The notes below the pieces were generated by a model that worked only from the letters and a program-made list of their open reading frames with translations, ran no database searches and was not told the DNA's origin. The position numbers and the translations under genes were made by a program. From Auanema rhodensis (taxonomy: Eukaryota > Nematoda > Chromadorea > Rhabditida > Rhabditidae), in the NCBI GenBank assembly GCA_964057225.1, contig OZ059900.1:10364501-10428500 (forward strand): 64,000 bases of DNA, read 5' to 3'. This document shows positions 1-11,955 of the stretch, piece by piece; the stretch's first letter is position 1; each line of letters starts with the position of its first letter.

Positions 1-3000
1 TATTTTTGCGATTTCGCTCCCAAAACCTAATTGAAAACTCCTGATAGTAGTCGATGACTTTGCAATTTCTTAAGATATTATTTCTAATAAAAGTATATGT
101 CTAGCTTTCACTGTGTAAGTTATGCTATCTAGTTCGTTTTTTATTTTCTCATCCCATATAAGTTTTTATTTGAAGATTGCCATCAAATATTTTGATAAAA
201 AAATAAATTACCAATGAATCTCTTGCTCGATTACATTCTTCCATATGAAATATATTGAATGCTTGAATTTGTTGTCCTAGAAAATGAAAAAATGAATGAA
301 TATGACAATTCAATTCGATAGTAAGTAACAACTTTTTAAAACTTATAAAGAAAACTAACTTTCTTTATACTTGAGATCAAGGAAAACGTCATGTAATGCA
401 TCACGATAACGACTAGATATGAGAGTTTCACTGAAAAAATATCAAAAAGTTCATTTTAAAATCTGATCACATCGAGATAAAACAGAAAATGTGCGTATAA
501 TCTGCCAATGACACGTATGTTTATCACGCACCCAATCTTATGATTTGCTGGCAATTCACTAGTGTTGACAATGGACTTTATTTGATCTTTCCAGTATGCC
601 AGCATATTTCCCTTCACTAATTAATTAGTTGTTGTTATTTATTCTAAAATATGAAACTAAAGTATATGAATTTCTAATTAACAATCAACACGATCGGTTT
701 TATTGTGAAACGAAGGATAGAGGATAAGACTTGAAGAGAATATTAGAAATATAGTTAAGACTTATTATTATAATTTAATAAAATGAAATTTGCATAAATT
801 GTGTTATCATATAAAGACATATAGGATAAAAAGTTGTAATCGTAAGCTGTTTTTTTTTCTTCAAGATAATGCATGAGACGATCCAATTGAAATGATCTTA
901 AATAGCTATTTGTGCTTGATAACCTTATATAATTACGATGAAATACTAAAAAAAATATCTAAAACGTCTTCTAGTTGAAGAGCTCTGTTATCTGTGTTGA
1001 TTACAAAAATATAAAACTTTTGAAACAGATCGATATAGTTTTCAGTTATTTTTTTTTATTCCTAATGTGGCTCTTATCTGAGAGAATGAATGTTGAGAGG
1101 GTAATGCGTTGCAAATAGGTACCTTACTGCATGATATAATGCAATGGAATACTCCTTTAAGCTTTGGGAAATAAAAAAATATGCTAAAGAATAACAAAAC
1201 ATTACGTTCCATAAGGTTTTATACGATATAAGTGAAATGTGTACAAAATTTTTGAAATAAATATAAAAACGAAAGAAGGTTTGCTTCACCATGGATATAG
1301 ACGACAACTAAGTGCGAACACTAAGCAACGTCTAAATGATTATCGTAGAGATTGAAGTAATTCAATTTACTGGCCTCAGAAAGTGTTTGAGAAAAGAGAT
1401 TAAAGAAAGAGAGAGAAAGAAAGCGAGAGGAAGTGAGTGGTTATGAAATAAGAAGGATTAGCGGTATCCATCTAAAAGATAGAATAAGAAAAGCGAGAGA
1501 GGGAGCAATATCCCCTTTTAACAAACATAGACTGATTGACTGACTTTGAGAATCTAAAGCCTATGTCAAGCATACTGTCTCTATAAAGGTCAATAATCCT
1601 TATGTAAATATGAACACATCAAGTCAGATATGTGCGTTTGACATGTCTCCTCAGATTTATCCGTTTTCTTCGTTTTTATATCTTTAGCAATAAACATATT
1701 GTATAAATATACAAAAAAAGAAAGGAATGAAGATAGTAACCATCGTTATAGCTTCTTAGCTACCATTTCTAGACAAACATCAACTCTTTTAAACACTCAC
1801 TAGAGTTTGTATGTACATTCATCAATGAGAGATAAGATTATCCTATTAATAAGTTTTGATTGACACACAGGAAGCTAGAAGAAAAATAGATTAAAGAAAA
1901 AAATCTTCAACTTATTTAAATAATAAAAAAACAAAGATAATGTATATTTTTTGAAGGTAATTGTGCGAAGAAAACGAAACAAAAATAAAATATTTTACAA
2001 TAACTAAACTGCTTTAGACTTTCCGAACTTAAAATCTTGACAAAAAATATAAGAATATAGTTAGTTATATTGGATCAATGTTGAGAATGTAGTCTTTTTT
2101 TCGAATAATTTTATGGTGTACACAAAACAGTCTCTTATCAAATCATATAGATTTTATTTGAAAGTATCTCCACATCATCTTTCTACTTACTCTGGTAATA
2201 TTCCCCACATTTTTAAAAAAAATATTCATATTCAGAGAGGATTTCATCATTCAAACATACTCATTAGTTTTTATCAAATATAAGATTACATATCAAAAAG
2301 TTTTTTCTCGAATTTGCTCATTATTGTGTCATCAAAAATTGTAATGTTTCATTTTGGATTGATTGCAGATTTATAATTGCTTATTTGGAATAGTTAAATT
2401 ATTAAATCTCAAACCTAATTGAGGAAGTCACTCTCTGTCTGTTTCTCAATCTCTCACGACAGCACACTTTCCTGCTTCAAATGAGATACGTCATAATTTA
2501 TTAGTCAATTCTCTGAACTTATCACTTTCAATTGTTCTCAACTCTAATTATATGTGGGCACTATACACTATAAGCATCAACGAACTATAGTAAAAGACAT
2601 ATTAAGGAAGTATACAGCATCTACCATAATATTATACCATATGATGTATCTAGACTATATGAATATAGTTGTCTATAATCATATAGTAGACAAATTCATC
2701 TTTGGTTGATAACTAGTTCTAATTATAGTTGAAGTTTGAACATTATCAACATTTCAAGTTTTAATTAAAATTTAGGCTTAATTCTAAAAATTGATTATTT
2801 CAACTATACTCCACCCATCGATAAATAGTCATTTTCAAATCTCATACAATGTTTCAGATTTGAAAATCTGCTGTTAAGTAGTTTAAAATTCATCAAATTC
2901 AATTATAAATTGATGTTAGAGATGAAATATCTAATAATAATCCAGAAACTTCCTTATGGAATAGCCCATATATGACGTATTGCAGCGTTAATCGACTGCT

Positions 3001-4584
3001 ATCACGTAGATAAACTAGGCAATGCTCAAGTTTTAATGATTTTCAATAAACTTCTCTCTTATACGACAATGCATTCGTCATGATACTACAAGCTCGATAG
3101 TATTCATAATACAATGTCACATGTAGCTCATTGAACGGAAACTAAAGAAGTTCCTCATTGACATTAATGCTAGGGACAATGACGTATGTAACTATTTTGA
3201 ATTCTTCTATAGTTAGTATAAGTAAATCTTACACGGTAAACAGTAACAAATAGCTATTTTTAAATTGTATAATTGAATTGAATGTAAAACTAAATGCTAA
3301 TATAGTATATGATTGCAACAATTTGAGATAAATCTCGCAAAAATGATTCAAAATCAATGTTTTCTTTATAGAAATTCAAATTTTCAACAAAATATTTATA
3401 TCAATCTTGAACGCAAGGTCTAATTTTTTGTTTACAATGCATAACTATATCAATAATCTTACTTGTTCGGTGCAATCGTACACACTCAAAATGGTCTTTG
3501 AAAGCTATATGACGTCCACTTCCCGCCTAATTTGAACTTTCATTAAAATAGATTAAAATGCTTATTAAAATGCTGTTTTCAAATGAATCCAGAGTTTCAT
3601 TCTCAAAGTTATCGTAATTTACGACATGACATCCGTTCCCCCATCTACGCCCAAAAGATTTATGATGGAATATTCAAAAATTTGGAAATAAATAATAAAT
3701 TTGTGTCCAGGATGTATAGAATACGTCATTTCCGGCGGAGTTGTGTCGTGTCGTGTGTCTCTCCGTCTGTTATGGAATAGCTCTAAGCAGACCATATCTA
3801 GTTCTGAGTTAAAAATTGTAACAAATATATAATATCACTGGGCGGAGTTGACATTAAGCTTAAAGGCGGAGCATAAAATTACAACATATATAATATGAAA
3901 TTGATGTAAACTCAATCATTTCAATTATTCATTACCTGTATACTTTATTAACTATAAATAAATTGATTTATTGATAAACTATCTATTCAGTATTCAAATT
4001 CACTTTATAGTTCTTTTTCATTTGCAAATATATTATGTTATATAATCTGTTAAATATGCTCAAAAAACAAGAAGCATAGCCAACCATGTTGACTATTTTG
4101 AAATTAATTTGAACTTATTTCTCAACTTTTGTTCTTAGTTGTCTCATTTTTTTCTGTTAATTATTTTTGAATAAATGAATTTAACTTCACATATATTACA
4201 GAATTTCATTTTATGTTCGCATGCTTTTTGAATGAACTTCAACATTTTCATAGTAGCATAGTTAAAGTTTAAAAGTTATTTTCTAATTAAATCAAATTTC
4301 CTCATTGCTACAATGCTCGAAATCTGAAACTTTGTTCTCTACTTCATATCACATCTAATCCATTTTTAGTAATATATGCTCCTACTCATATCCGATTTCA
4401 AATTAAAGTCATATATATTTTAATTTAAAAATCATAACGTCTATTTGCTTTCATTTAATTTTGTTCAGTAACTATATCATATTTATAACTTTATGTACAA
4501 ACAACACATATATATATATATATTTATTTATTTATTAAATATAATCAATATAATAAAATAAATACATATATTAACATTGTAGTG
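1..4584. other. Intergenic, no gene recognised
   Basis: AT-rich DNA without an open frame that has coding character or a matching set of splice sites. A 10-base GGCGGAGTTG motif occurs at 3734-3743 and 3841-3850, and GGCGGAG again at 3865-3871; these GC-rich words stand out from the background. A short (AT)n run lies near 4507-4522. The last few hundred bases should contain the promoter of the LDLa gene, but no element is certain. Confidence 0.6.
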
Positions 4585-5233
4585 ATGAATCAGAGTTCTG
4601 CTATGCGGCATGGACTTGCATCATGGATGTTACTGTTACTGATTAGTATTCCTGGGCTATATGCTCATTACTCTGATATTAATGCTAGCTTTCGCCACAT
4701 GAAGGTATTCATGCAAAATCTTCAACAATGAAGTAAACATCAACATTTTCAGTTTTATCATAGTTTTACCGATAAACATCTGGCAATTAATGAAGGAAGT
4801 AAGTTATTTCATCATCTTCGTTTAAAGCTTCTCATCTTCTTAATCATTAATAAACTATTCATATTCTCATCTCATTAACCACATCTTATTGATTTTCACT
4901 TTAGTTGGTATTGGTTGTCATCGTGAATATGCCCTCTATTGTAATGGTGATAAAACTCATTGTGTCTCTCCATACCAAATGTGCAATGGGGATAACGATT
5001 GTCCTGGAGGAGAAGATGAGCATTCTATTAATTGCTTATTTCACCGAATGGTGCGAACTATCTTTCTTTATGTCTTATTCTCATTTAAAAAAAAACATAT
5101 AATCTTCATTATTATATTAACTATATTTAAGCAGAAAACAACAACAAATATGCTTACTGGTCGAATTAATATTATATATGACAAATTTCGTTTTCTGGAA
5201 CACGAATTTCCAGACTTGGCTGGAGTTTATTAA
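4585..5233 (+). CDS. Small secreted protein with one LDL-receptor class A domain
   Basis: Four exons: 4585-4704, 4753-4798, 4905-5050 and 5135-5233, giving 136 residues. Residues 1 to about 27 form a signal peptide with a Leu/Ile core (WMLLLLISIPGLYA). Exon 3 holds an LDL-receptor class A module: six cysteines from GIGCHREYALYC through CVSPYQMC to the calcium-binding acidic end DNDCPGGEDEHSINC. Such modules bind ligands or lipoproteins outside the cell. There is no transmembrane segment or further domain, so the spliced product should be secreted. The start was chosen because it opens the signal peptide and lies two bases after a TTGTAG acceptor (AG at 4581-4582), a likely trans-splice site. 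The last intron (5051-5134) is in frame and stop-free (see findings). The ligand and specific function are unknown. Confidence 0.72.
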
Positions 5234-5986
5234 CATAATTTAATTTTCAATTGTCTATTGACATTAGTTCCTTTCATCACATCCTTTCATTTTCTATTAC
5301 CGTATTCCAGTCCCGCAAATGTAGTTCAACTGGTCAGCAAAAGCATAAGAGATATAACAATACATTTTTTGAAATATTAATGTTTATTACTTCTATTCAT
5401 ATTCACAGGTTTTCAGAATTCACATCATCAGTCTTGCCTCCAATTGTCCATATTATTCATATTTTATATTCTATACTATGTGTTAGTTATCATGTTTTAT
5501 TATATTATAGTGATATTGTTTAATAACTAGCCTTCGCACCTCTTCTTTCTGCACATTCTGATTTTTTTCAAAAACTTCAGACTACTCATTACATGAGATT
5601 TATTAAATGAATTTTTAAGAAGATTTTAATTGTTCAAACAATTTCTGATAATTATAAAGATTATAAGAATAAAAAATAATAGTAAAATTGAATAGTAAGA
5701 AGTATATGGAGCATTTTAATAAAAATAGATAAATATTACAAAATTTCTGAAATGTTCTGACTAATTATGATTAATTGCCTATGTTTCCCTAATAACATAG
5801 ACAATTCACTCACAAAAGCCAATCAGTTTCAAATATCATGTGGAACATTAGCCAAACACATAGTCGTGGCTAGAAACGCATACGAGTTGGCAGGCAGACA
5901 GGTGTGAAAATAGCAAAATGAAAATAGATGAACAATTGCTTTGTTTCATCGTATATTATCAGTTTCTCTATATTTATTAAGCATTC
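5234..5986. other. Intergenic between LDLa gene and fucosyltransferase
   Basis: About 750 bases, AT-rich. A 90-residue open frame at 5251-5523 has no domain character and no splice context, and is not called as a gene. The AG at 5980-5981, six bases before the fucosyltransferase start, could be its trans-splice acceptor. Confidence 0.5.
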
Positions 5987-7942
5987 ATGTCATCTAATAA
6001 TGGTAAGTAACAACACATTTTTTATTAATTCTCAGTATTTTCTTAAAGGTTTCATATGTGAAACAGAATATTTTACGTTTTTTGAATATTTTCGCTAAGT
6101 TATTTATGCCAAATTATGTTTTTTTTATTTTTATTGATTACATTCATGAATTGCTATCATTGTAAACAGAATAATCAAAAAACTGATGTTTTGACACGTA
6201 ATTTTCTTTTGTATTTACAGGAAAATCAATAACATTACCAGTCATAGGATTAGTTATATTATGCGTGTATTTGAGCACATTCTTATTTGAATCACAAGCT
6301 CCATTATATTTCTATACTGTTAACTTAACGTCAATTAAGTCACGAATATGGAGTGACGATCTAGGAAGTAGTGAGTATCAGGATATGAAGGAGATTGAAT
6401 ATGAAACGTCAACATATTCTGATAATTTATATGAAGTAACTGATGATATTGAAGATACAACATTGAATAATGAAATTGCTGAATCAATTCCCAAGAAAGA
6501 TGCTTCGAATGTATCTGTTTCAAAGAATAAAGTAAAACTTACATTAACTAGAATTGAAATAAATTGTATTTAGATGCCAATATTCTTAGCTTGGACACGG
6601 TTTCATTCAAGACATATGATACATGTTTTAAAAAAGCTTCATAGCTGTCCATACAAATGCTATATAACCTCTAATCGAAGGTAGATTTAAATAAATTTTC
6701 AAGAACTTTGAAGAAGAACTTTCAAAATAATTTCGAAAATTTCGAATTTTAAAGCTATTTACCAACTGCTGATTTTGTATTTCATCATGGAGCTGATCTA
6801 TCAACTCGTGGATTAGTAAAGACGCGCTATCCAAACCAGAAAAATGTTTTTTTCATGAGAGAATCACCCGGAAGAAACAATGATCGTTTTTACAATGGAT
6901 GGAAAAAGGTTAATTAATAATATGATGATATAATAGAGCTAGTTGAAACGTGTGATTTCATGCAAAATACTGATTTTTCTATATTTTCGTAGTTATTTGT
7001 CTGTTTCTAGATTCCAATGTCATATTTTAATGTCACATTAACATATCTAAAACGATCTGATTATTGGGAAAGATACGATTATTTTATTGAAAGAACAGGG
7101 GATGCTATGGAACTTGTTTGGAATGAAGAAGATGTTGATAACGCTGTTAGAGCAAAAACAAACGGCAGTTTATTCATCAGCTCACATTGTGCTGCCGAAT
7201 CAGGACGTGATGGTTTAGTTCGCAAGCTGTCGAGATTAACAGCTGTAACCAGGTTTGAAAATTTCTGATTAAAAAACACTGTGAAGCATAATTTTCATTT
7301 TTAGATTAGGAGCATGTGCGAGAAAGTCGTGTGATAGGCAATGCGCGACAGGAATGATTAGTATGTTTTCAATTAAAATTTAAATGAATATAGTTAACTT
7401 TATATAATTATATAGAGAGTCATTACTTTTACTTGGCGTTGGAGAATAGTATATGCGAAGAATATATAACAGAAAAGTTCTTTAAGATGAAACAGCTGAT
7501 TGGTAAGCATGTATTAAACAAATAATAGATTAAAATAAAATAATTTCAGTTCCAATTACATTCAAAAGAAAATTACTTCAGCATTTAGCACCAGCTGATT
7601 CATTTATAGCAATTGATGATTTCTGTTCATTGGAAGAATTAGCTAAATATCTTGATTATCTAATGAAAAATCCCAAAGAATATAAGAAGTAAGTTAATTA
7701 TAAAACTTAAAAATAATTTTATATTATATACTAGATACTTCAATTGGACTAAAAAGTACTCAAAATCAAAAATCACAGGTGCTTTATGTGAATTATGCCG
7801 TGATGCGATAATTGGAAATGTTACCGTAACCAACTATGCTCTTAACTATACAACTGTGTCTAGTTTTATGCCGAGATCTAAATGTCAGAATGCTATGGGA
7901 AAAAAATTAACTCGAAACCGTTGTCACCGTGAGAATATATAG
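5987..7942 (+). CDS. Alpha-1,3-fucosyltransferase (glycosyltransferase family 10)
   Basis: Nine exons: 5987-6002, 6221-6531, 6574-6680, 6755-6908, 7011-7252, 7305-7360, 7416-7502, 7550-7688 and 7735-7942, giving 439 residues. The family transfers fucose from GDP-fucose to GlcNAc on glycans in the Golgi. The protein is type II: a very short cytoplasmic tail, a hydrophobic anchor at about residues 9-24 (LPVIGLVILCVYLSTF), an acidic stem of about 85 residues, then the catalytic region. The catalytic region carries the family hallmarks: SCPYKCYITSNRR, ADFVFHHGADL, FFMRESPGR, and the GDP-fucose-binding signature FYLALENSICEEYITEKFF. The C-terminus has the usual YFNWTKKY followed by a cysteine-rich tail. 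The 42-base intron at 6532-6573 is unusually short. Length is typical for nematode GT10 enzymes. Core versus antennal specificity cannot be told from sequence alone. Confidence 0.9.
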
Positions 7943-8375
7943 TTATAGTTATTGAGAAACAATATAGGAAATTATTATTATTCTTCTTTTTAAAGTTTAG
8001 ATTCATGTTGTTTTTTTTCAAATATTACCGTAATTATTTTGTAATTTGAAGAACTTTTTTCTCGAACAAACTCTTTATATTTTGCTATAATTAATGCTAA
8101 ATAGATATTTCAAATGAACTATTATGGATTGACAAGAAATATCAAATCGAGCTGATGCTAACTATATGATTGATTAAATATATTGATATATCAATATATG
8201 TATGTACAGTAATGAGAACAACTACTTCAGATGCAATTATGATATCATACCCGATAGCATAATTATTGATTAAACGTAGAATATTATATGTGACTAAAAC
8301 ATTGTGATTATACGGAACAAGATTTAAAGAAATATTTACAAATGACACAAATAGAGCAGCAGCATTGATAGCTTT
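7943..8375. other. Convergent intergenic gap
   Basis: About 430 bases between the 3' ends of two convergent genes, the fucosyltransferase (plus) and the kinase-like gene (minus). AT-rich; it presumably holds both 3' UTRs. A 68-residue open frame on the minus strand (8142-8348) has no support. Confidence 0.5.
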
Positions 8376-10316
8376 CTAGCGAGATTGAAGACCAGGATGT
8401 CTTGAACTGTCTGCAAGAATAAACAGTAGATACCGTAACATTAACAAAAGTCAGAGCTTACCAAATAAATCATGTAAAATTTCAAAGTTATTGGTGTTAT
8501 GATTCATCAGATGCTCTAATTGTTTCTCAACTTCAACGAATGTTGGTCTATCAGTTTTTCTTCTCTGAAACAATTACAATATGGGAAGAGCACACAGATG
8601 TCAATGTACCTGCCAGCATGAAATCATGATGGTAGTCAATTGCTTGGGGCAGTATTCAGGTGACTTCAATCTAAATTAATCTTTTTTGAGTGTTTCATTT
8701 TCAATAAAAGGGTACCTCATATGATCTAAGAGAACGTTGCAGAGATTCTTTTCGGAGATTGTTGGATATGGGGTACGACACAAGGTTATTATTTCCCAAA
8801 GCAAAACTCCGAAAGACCAGCTTAATATTTGATTATTATAATTATAACAAGTTTTTTTAATATTTACATGTTGGATGCTTCATCGTCAGGAAAACCAAGC
8901 ATTTTCTCTATAGAATGCCATTTGATTTGCAACTCTTCTCTTGCATGCTTGCTGAAATGTTATAAGATAGTATGCTATCATAAACTATAAGGCCTACTGT
9001 GCATCAGAACTGTCATGACAAAATCCAAAATCAGCAATCTTCATAACCCAATTCGATGTGACTAAGATGTTACGAGCAGCTATATTGGAATGAATTATCT
9101 AAAATATATTTCTATAGGTTATATAAGCATATAAACGATATCAGATACGTTAATGTCATGAAGATAGGCAAGACCATTAGCTATTTGAGCACCAAAGTAT
9201 AAGCAATCGTAGATTCTCAGCTTTTCTTCGCATAAGAAATCCTTTTCAATGTAAAGAGGATCCCAGTTATCACTATAGCAGGACATAGAAGTCACCATAG
9301 GTCGTTGATTTCTCAGAAAATTTCTAAAAAAATTTTAATACGTTGTTCAGAATTTCAGTACCGTAAATTTCCATTTTCACAATATTCTACTATAAGACTC
9401 TTGTGGCAGTTCACTTCGCATACACCAAACAGTTCCAAAATATGGTTGTGTGGGGAAGCTTTAGCAAGAATATTGAACAGAGCGTCCAGTTCTTTTTCAA
9501 ATTCCTTTCTATGCCGGCCGTTAAGCAATTGCTTTACAGCTACTTCTGATATCTAAACGAAAAACGTATAATCTATAGGCTTTACAGATATACTTGAGAT
9601 TAAACTTACTTTCTCAAATGTTCCTTCGTTAATTTTCTTAGTGTAGCTTCCTTTAAAAACACGACTGAATGATCCTTTTCCAAGAAATTTGCCAACGCGT
9701 AATCTATTGACCCAATATACTAATGTGATAGCTAGCTAATGAATTACCTTTCTTCTTCCAAACTCCAGCGTTCAGTAGGATGTTTCATAAAATAATCAGA
9801 TGTTGGTGCTCTCATTACCTGTTCAATAGGAGCTTCGTTCCACCATCTTTTTCTAGCTTCTATCTGTAATAATGCTACTAGTTGCAAAGCAACAGTTGAA
9901 ACTCACAGTATTCGCAATGTTTCCACTAATATTTCTGACATTGATTATTTTAGCTGGCAAGTAAACATATGCTTGAGCGTTAGCATTTGAATCCTATACG
10001 CAAAGTTTCTATTAATTATGCAAATTATACATTATAATGAACCCACATTTTCTTCATTGCTTTTTCTCTCATCTGGTACATTCTGATTAGCAAGTACAAA
10101 CACTATCTCAAGATCTTTGATACGATCTTGTGCGCGAGTTTTAAACTTGATAATCCAATAGCGTATAACATTTTTTAAAAATAGAACAAGAATTATGAAA
10201 AGAAGAGCGAGAATTAGAAGTACTATAAATAAAATTTGTATACTATTCTATTATATTATTTTAAATATACCTAGAACAATTGTAATATTTTCATCCAAGT
10301 CTGGATCGAATGACAT
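8376..10316 (-). CDS. Short transmembrane receptor-tyrosine-kinase-like protein, probable pseudokinase
   Basis: Thirteen exons, 5' to 3': 10316-10271, 10222-10047, 9993-9907, 9863-9748, 9703-9610, 9552-9362, 9323-9149, 9098-8998, 8951-8868, 8820-8716, 8670-8610, 8564-8462 and 8410-8376; 457 residues. Only about 12 residues precede a membrane anchor (residues 13-32, rich in Leu/Ile/Val), so there is almost no ectodomain. An in-frame TGA lies upstream of the ATG, and an acceptor-like AG sits at 10360-10361. The tyrosine-kinase domain keeps VAVK (Lys180), the alpha-C glutamate and DFG (Asp318). The HRD loop, however, reads HSNIAARN, so the catalytic Asp is Asn300. The third glycine of the P-loop is Ser (GKGSFS), APE reads SIE, the subdomain IX Asp is Asn (SNIWSFG), and the activation loop has no tyrosine. 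The C-terminal exons match the adjacent FGF receptor in length and phase. A kinase-dead regulator is likely; the C. elegans KIN-15/16 group is a comparison for the short-ectodomain layout. Confidence 0.85.
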
Positions 10317-11955
10317 AGTTTTAATAAAAGAAGTTGGAACAAATATATATCAAGTTAGCCTACAAGTGAATGTATTTAATACAAATTATATCAAAATGTA
10401 TACTGTATGAGTAAATTAGTAAAATTTTATAGAATTGTGAACATTAGTCTATCAATTTGTTATTTAACGAGAAATCATGGAAGCAGCACCTTACATTCAA
10501 TATCAATTGTTTATAGAGAACAAATAGAAACGATATTAAAATGTCAGACAATAGCAAAACCTTGAGAAGACAAGAATTCTATCAGTTTGAGCCTATTGAG
10601 ATTTAGAAGTCTTTCAAATTAAATTAGACTGAGTAGTAATGGCAATAAAAGTTTTAAAAGCATGGAGAAACTGTTAGTTCTCTGCGTTAAGGCTAAACAA
10701 GGAAGTACACAAATCCATTTATCAGAGAAAATACTCGGATATTGAGAACTTCTAAGATCTAAATTCAATTACGATTTAGATGAGACCTATAGAACTTGAC
10801 AAATGAGATGCATCATCATAACTAGTAATGTTTAATGGAGTTGAATATGATATAGGAATTATATAAAAATAGAAACTAAGCTGGAAAATATTTAAATATG
10901 TCGAAAAGTCGAGAGAAAAAAAACAAGATGGCTATCGTATAATCACGGCAGGGAGTGAATTTAGAAAAAAAGGGCGCAGATAAGTAAATGGCGCCTAAAC
11001 AATATTTGAAAATATTATTTTTTTAACACAAAATATTGTAAAAACAATACAATCAACAAAGAAAAAAACTGTCATATTCTCTAGTTTTTATTCGTTTGGC
11101 GCCATAAATTGGGTATTGCAATAAGGTTTGCAGTCTGATGCGGTCAAGATCAATATCGAAAGTTGAACTTTTGAATAGACGTTCTTAGTCCACACGTTCT
11201 TTGTATTCCTATCTCTGAATAACGTAGAAAATCTGTCGCACATGTGGTTTTTAGTCATTTGTTTCTGTGAATTTCCCATGTTGTAGGTAAATTTTTCAAG
11301 TTTTTTTCAGCATTTTTTCGTTGTGAAAGATTTAAATAAGCATGGTTTGTATCAAGTGCATTTGCTTCGTTTGTGAAGTAGTCCGTTCAGTCTCTTAGAA
11401 ACTAGATCAGCGTGATACGAGATGGTCTCAATGAACTAGGAAACCTTTTGATTTCTTATCAAATAAATGCTCTTATAAACATTCTCAATGATATCGTTGC
11501 ATTTCGAGAAGAACAATAGTTTTGTTGGTGTATCTAAAGCATAGTACATATAATTTGTTTCAGGATAAGCACTTCTTGTCAAATAGAAATCACATTATTT
11601 CCTCGGTACATATGGTTAGGATGACCAGTCAGTCGGCTGTGATTTATAGAGAAAGAAATGGAAGATATACTTAAGAATATCAATACGCGATTAATGTAAA
11701 TTCTCAATTGAAGAAATTCATTACCACTTCAAGAACCAAAGTATTATAGCTACATATAACGGTTTAGTTGTTGATATTTGCATATATTTATACGAATTAG
11801 TTTATTAATTTTTCATAATTAATGATAGTTTATATAAATTTTTATTCTTAATCTTATATTATCAACAAATAATATATGTGGACAAGGATATGAATATGAT
11901 TTCAATTCTCTTGATCCTATTGATTTAACACATCTGAGTCTTTTGCTTTGTACAA
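10317..11955. other. Intergenic between the two receptor-kinase genes
   Basis: About 1.6 kb upstream of the kinase-like gene and downstream of the FGF receptor, both on the minus strand. It should hold the FGF receptor 3' UTR and the kinase-like promoter. An E2F-like word TTTGGCGCC occurs at about 11095-11103 and another GGCGCC near 10988. No remnant of Ig-domain exons was seen, so the kinase-like gene does not appear to have an unannotated ectodomain here. Confidence 0.45.

Noticed and set aside
3583-3780. 65-residue frame ending in a GC-rich patch
   Set aside because: No splice context or domain; isolated and of chance length.
5251-5523. 90-residue frame downstream of the LDLa gene
   Set aside because: His/Ser/Ile-rich with no domain. 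It follows a clear stop at 5231-5233 and lies in the probable 3' UTR.
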